A DNA stretch of 14,293 bases. It comes from Deltaproteobacteria bacterium. GTDB taxonomy: Bacteria; Myxococcota; B64-G9. Each line of letters opens with the position of its first letter. Positions within the stretch are counted from its first letter, which is position 1. The translations under genes were made by a program, and so were the position numbers. Shown here piece after piece: positions 14,261 through 14,293 of the stretch. The notes under the pieces are model-generated. The model was not told the DNA's origin. It saw nothing but the letters and a program-made list of their open reading frames with translations, and did no database searches. The DNA is taken from NCBI GenBank assembly GCA_003647095.1, contig QMME01000065.1:1-14293 (forward strand). Direction: 5' to 3'.

Positions 14261-14293
14261 TCATCCATCAACCAGAACTAACCCCTGGGGACA

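Noticed and set aside
14283..14290. CCCCTGGGG palindrome at the right edge
   Set aside because: Short and cut by the window end; no further support for an operator or terminator.

Overview
The window is GC-rich bacterial chromosome. The Cys-rich 'GCE...NCGGCGNAC' modules, the thrombospondin-type-3 calcium repeat and several large secreted lipoproteins are typical of the deltaproteobacterial grade (Myxococcota, Desulfobacterota and relatives). The phylum is an inference from these families and is not proven. No rRNA, tRNA, CRISPR array or insertion sequence was seen.

Layout. (1) 1-2947, minus: a subtilisin-like protease lipoprotein with PKD-like, CUB-like and Cys-rich modules, cut by the left edge. 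(2) 3113-5989, plus: a LOG-family protein, a small Cys/His protein of unknown function overlapping panE by 4 nt, then panE and panB, two pantoate-pathway enzymes. (3) 5842-6306, minus: remnants of a two-gene cassette (small hypothetical protein plus nucleotidyltransferase-like protein) whose core seems to have been lost in one deletion. (4) 6427-9042, minus: a large Cys-rich lipoprotein with a sigma-54-like promoter. (5) 9191-11937, minus: a purine operon, purN - IMP cyclohydrolase - AICAR formyltransferase, with a good promoter and a strong intrinsic terminator. PurH is split into two proteins here. (6) 11967-14293, minus: a Phd/PIN toxin-antitoxin pair, a membrane-anchored helical-repeat protein and a VapBC pair, each with its own promoter candidate.

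How it works together. PanE and PanB act in succession to make pantoate for coenzyme A: PanB makes ketopantoate and PanE reduces it. PurN and the AICAR formyltransferase use 10-formyl-tetrahydrofolate, and the last two purine genes complete AICAR to IMP. The two large lipoproteins probably act at the cell surface. The two toxin-antitoxin loci and the broken cassette make the intergenic spaces accessory in character, while the pan and pur genes are housekeeping.

Several promoter candidates share the layout TTGNNN - 17 or 18 nt - TA(G/A/C)(G/A)(C/G)T. In two cases the predicted transcript starts at or within a few bases of the start codon. No clearly new defence or biosynthetic system was seen. 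The best leads are the split purH with an altered motif, the deleted nucleotidyltransferase cassette with a possible dual-coding overlap, the small Cys/His protein coupled to panE, and the Cys-rich lipoprotein.
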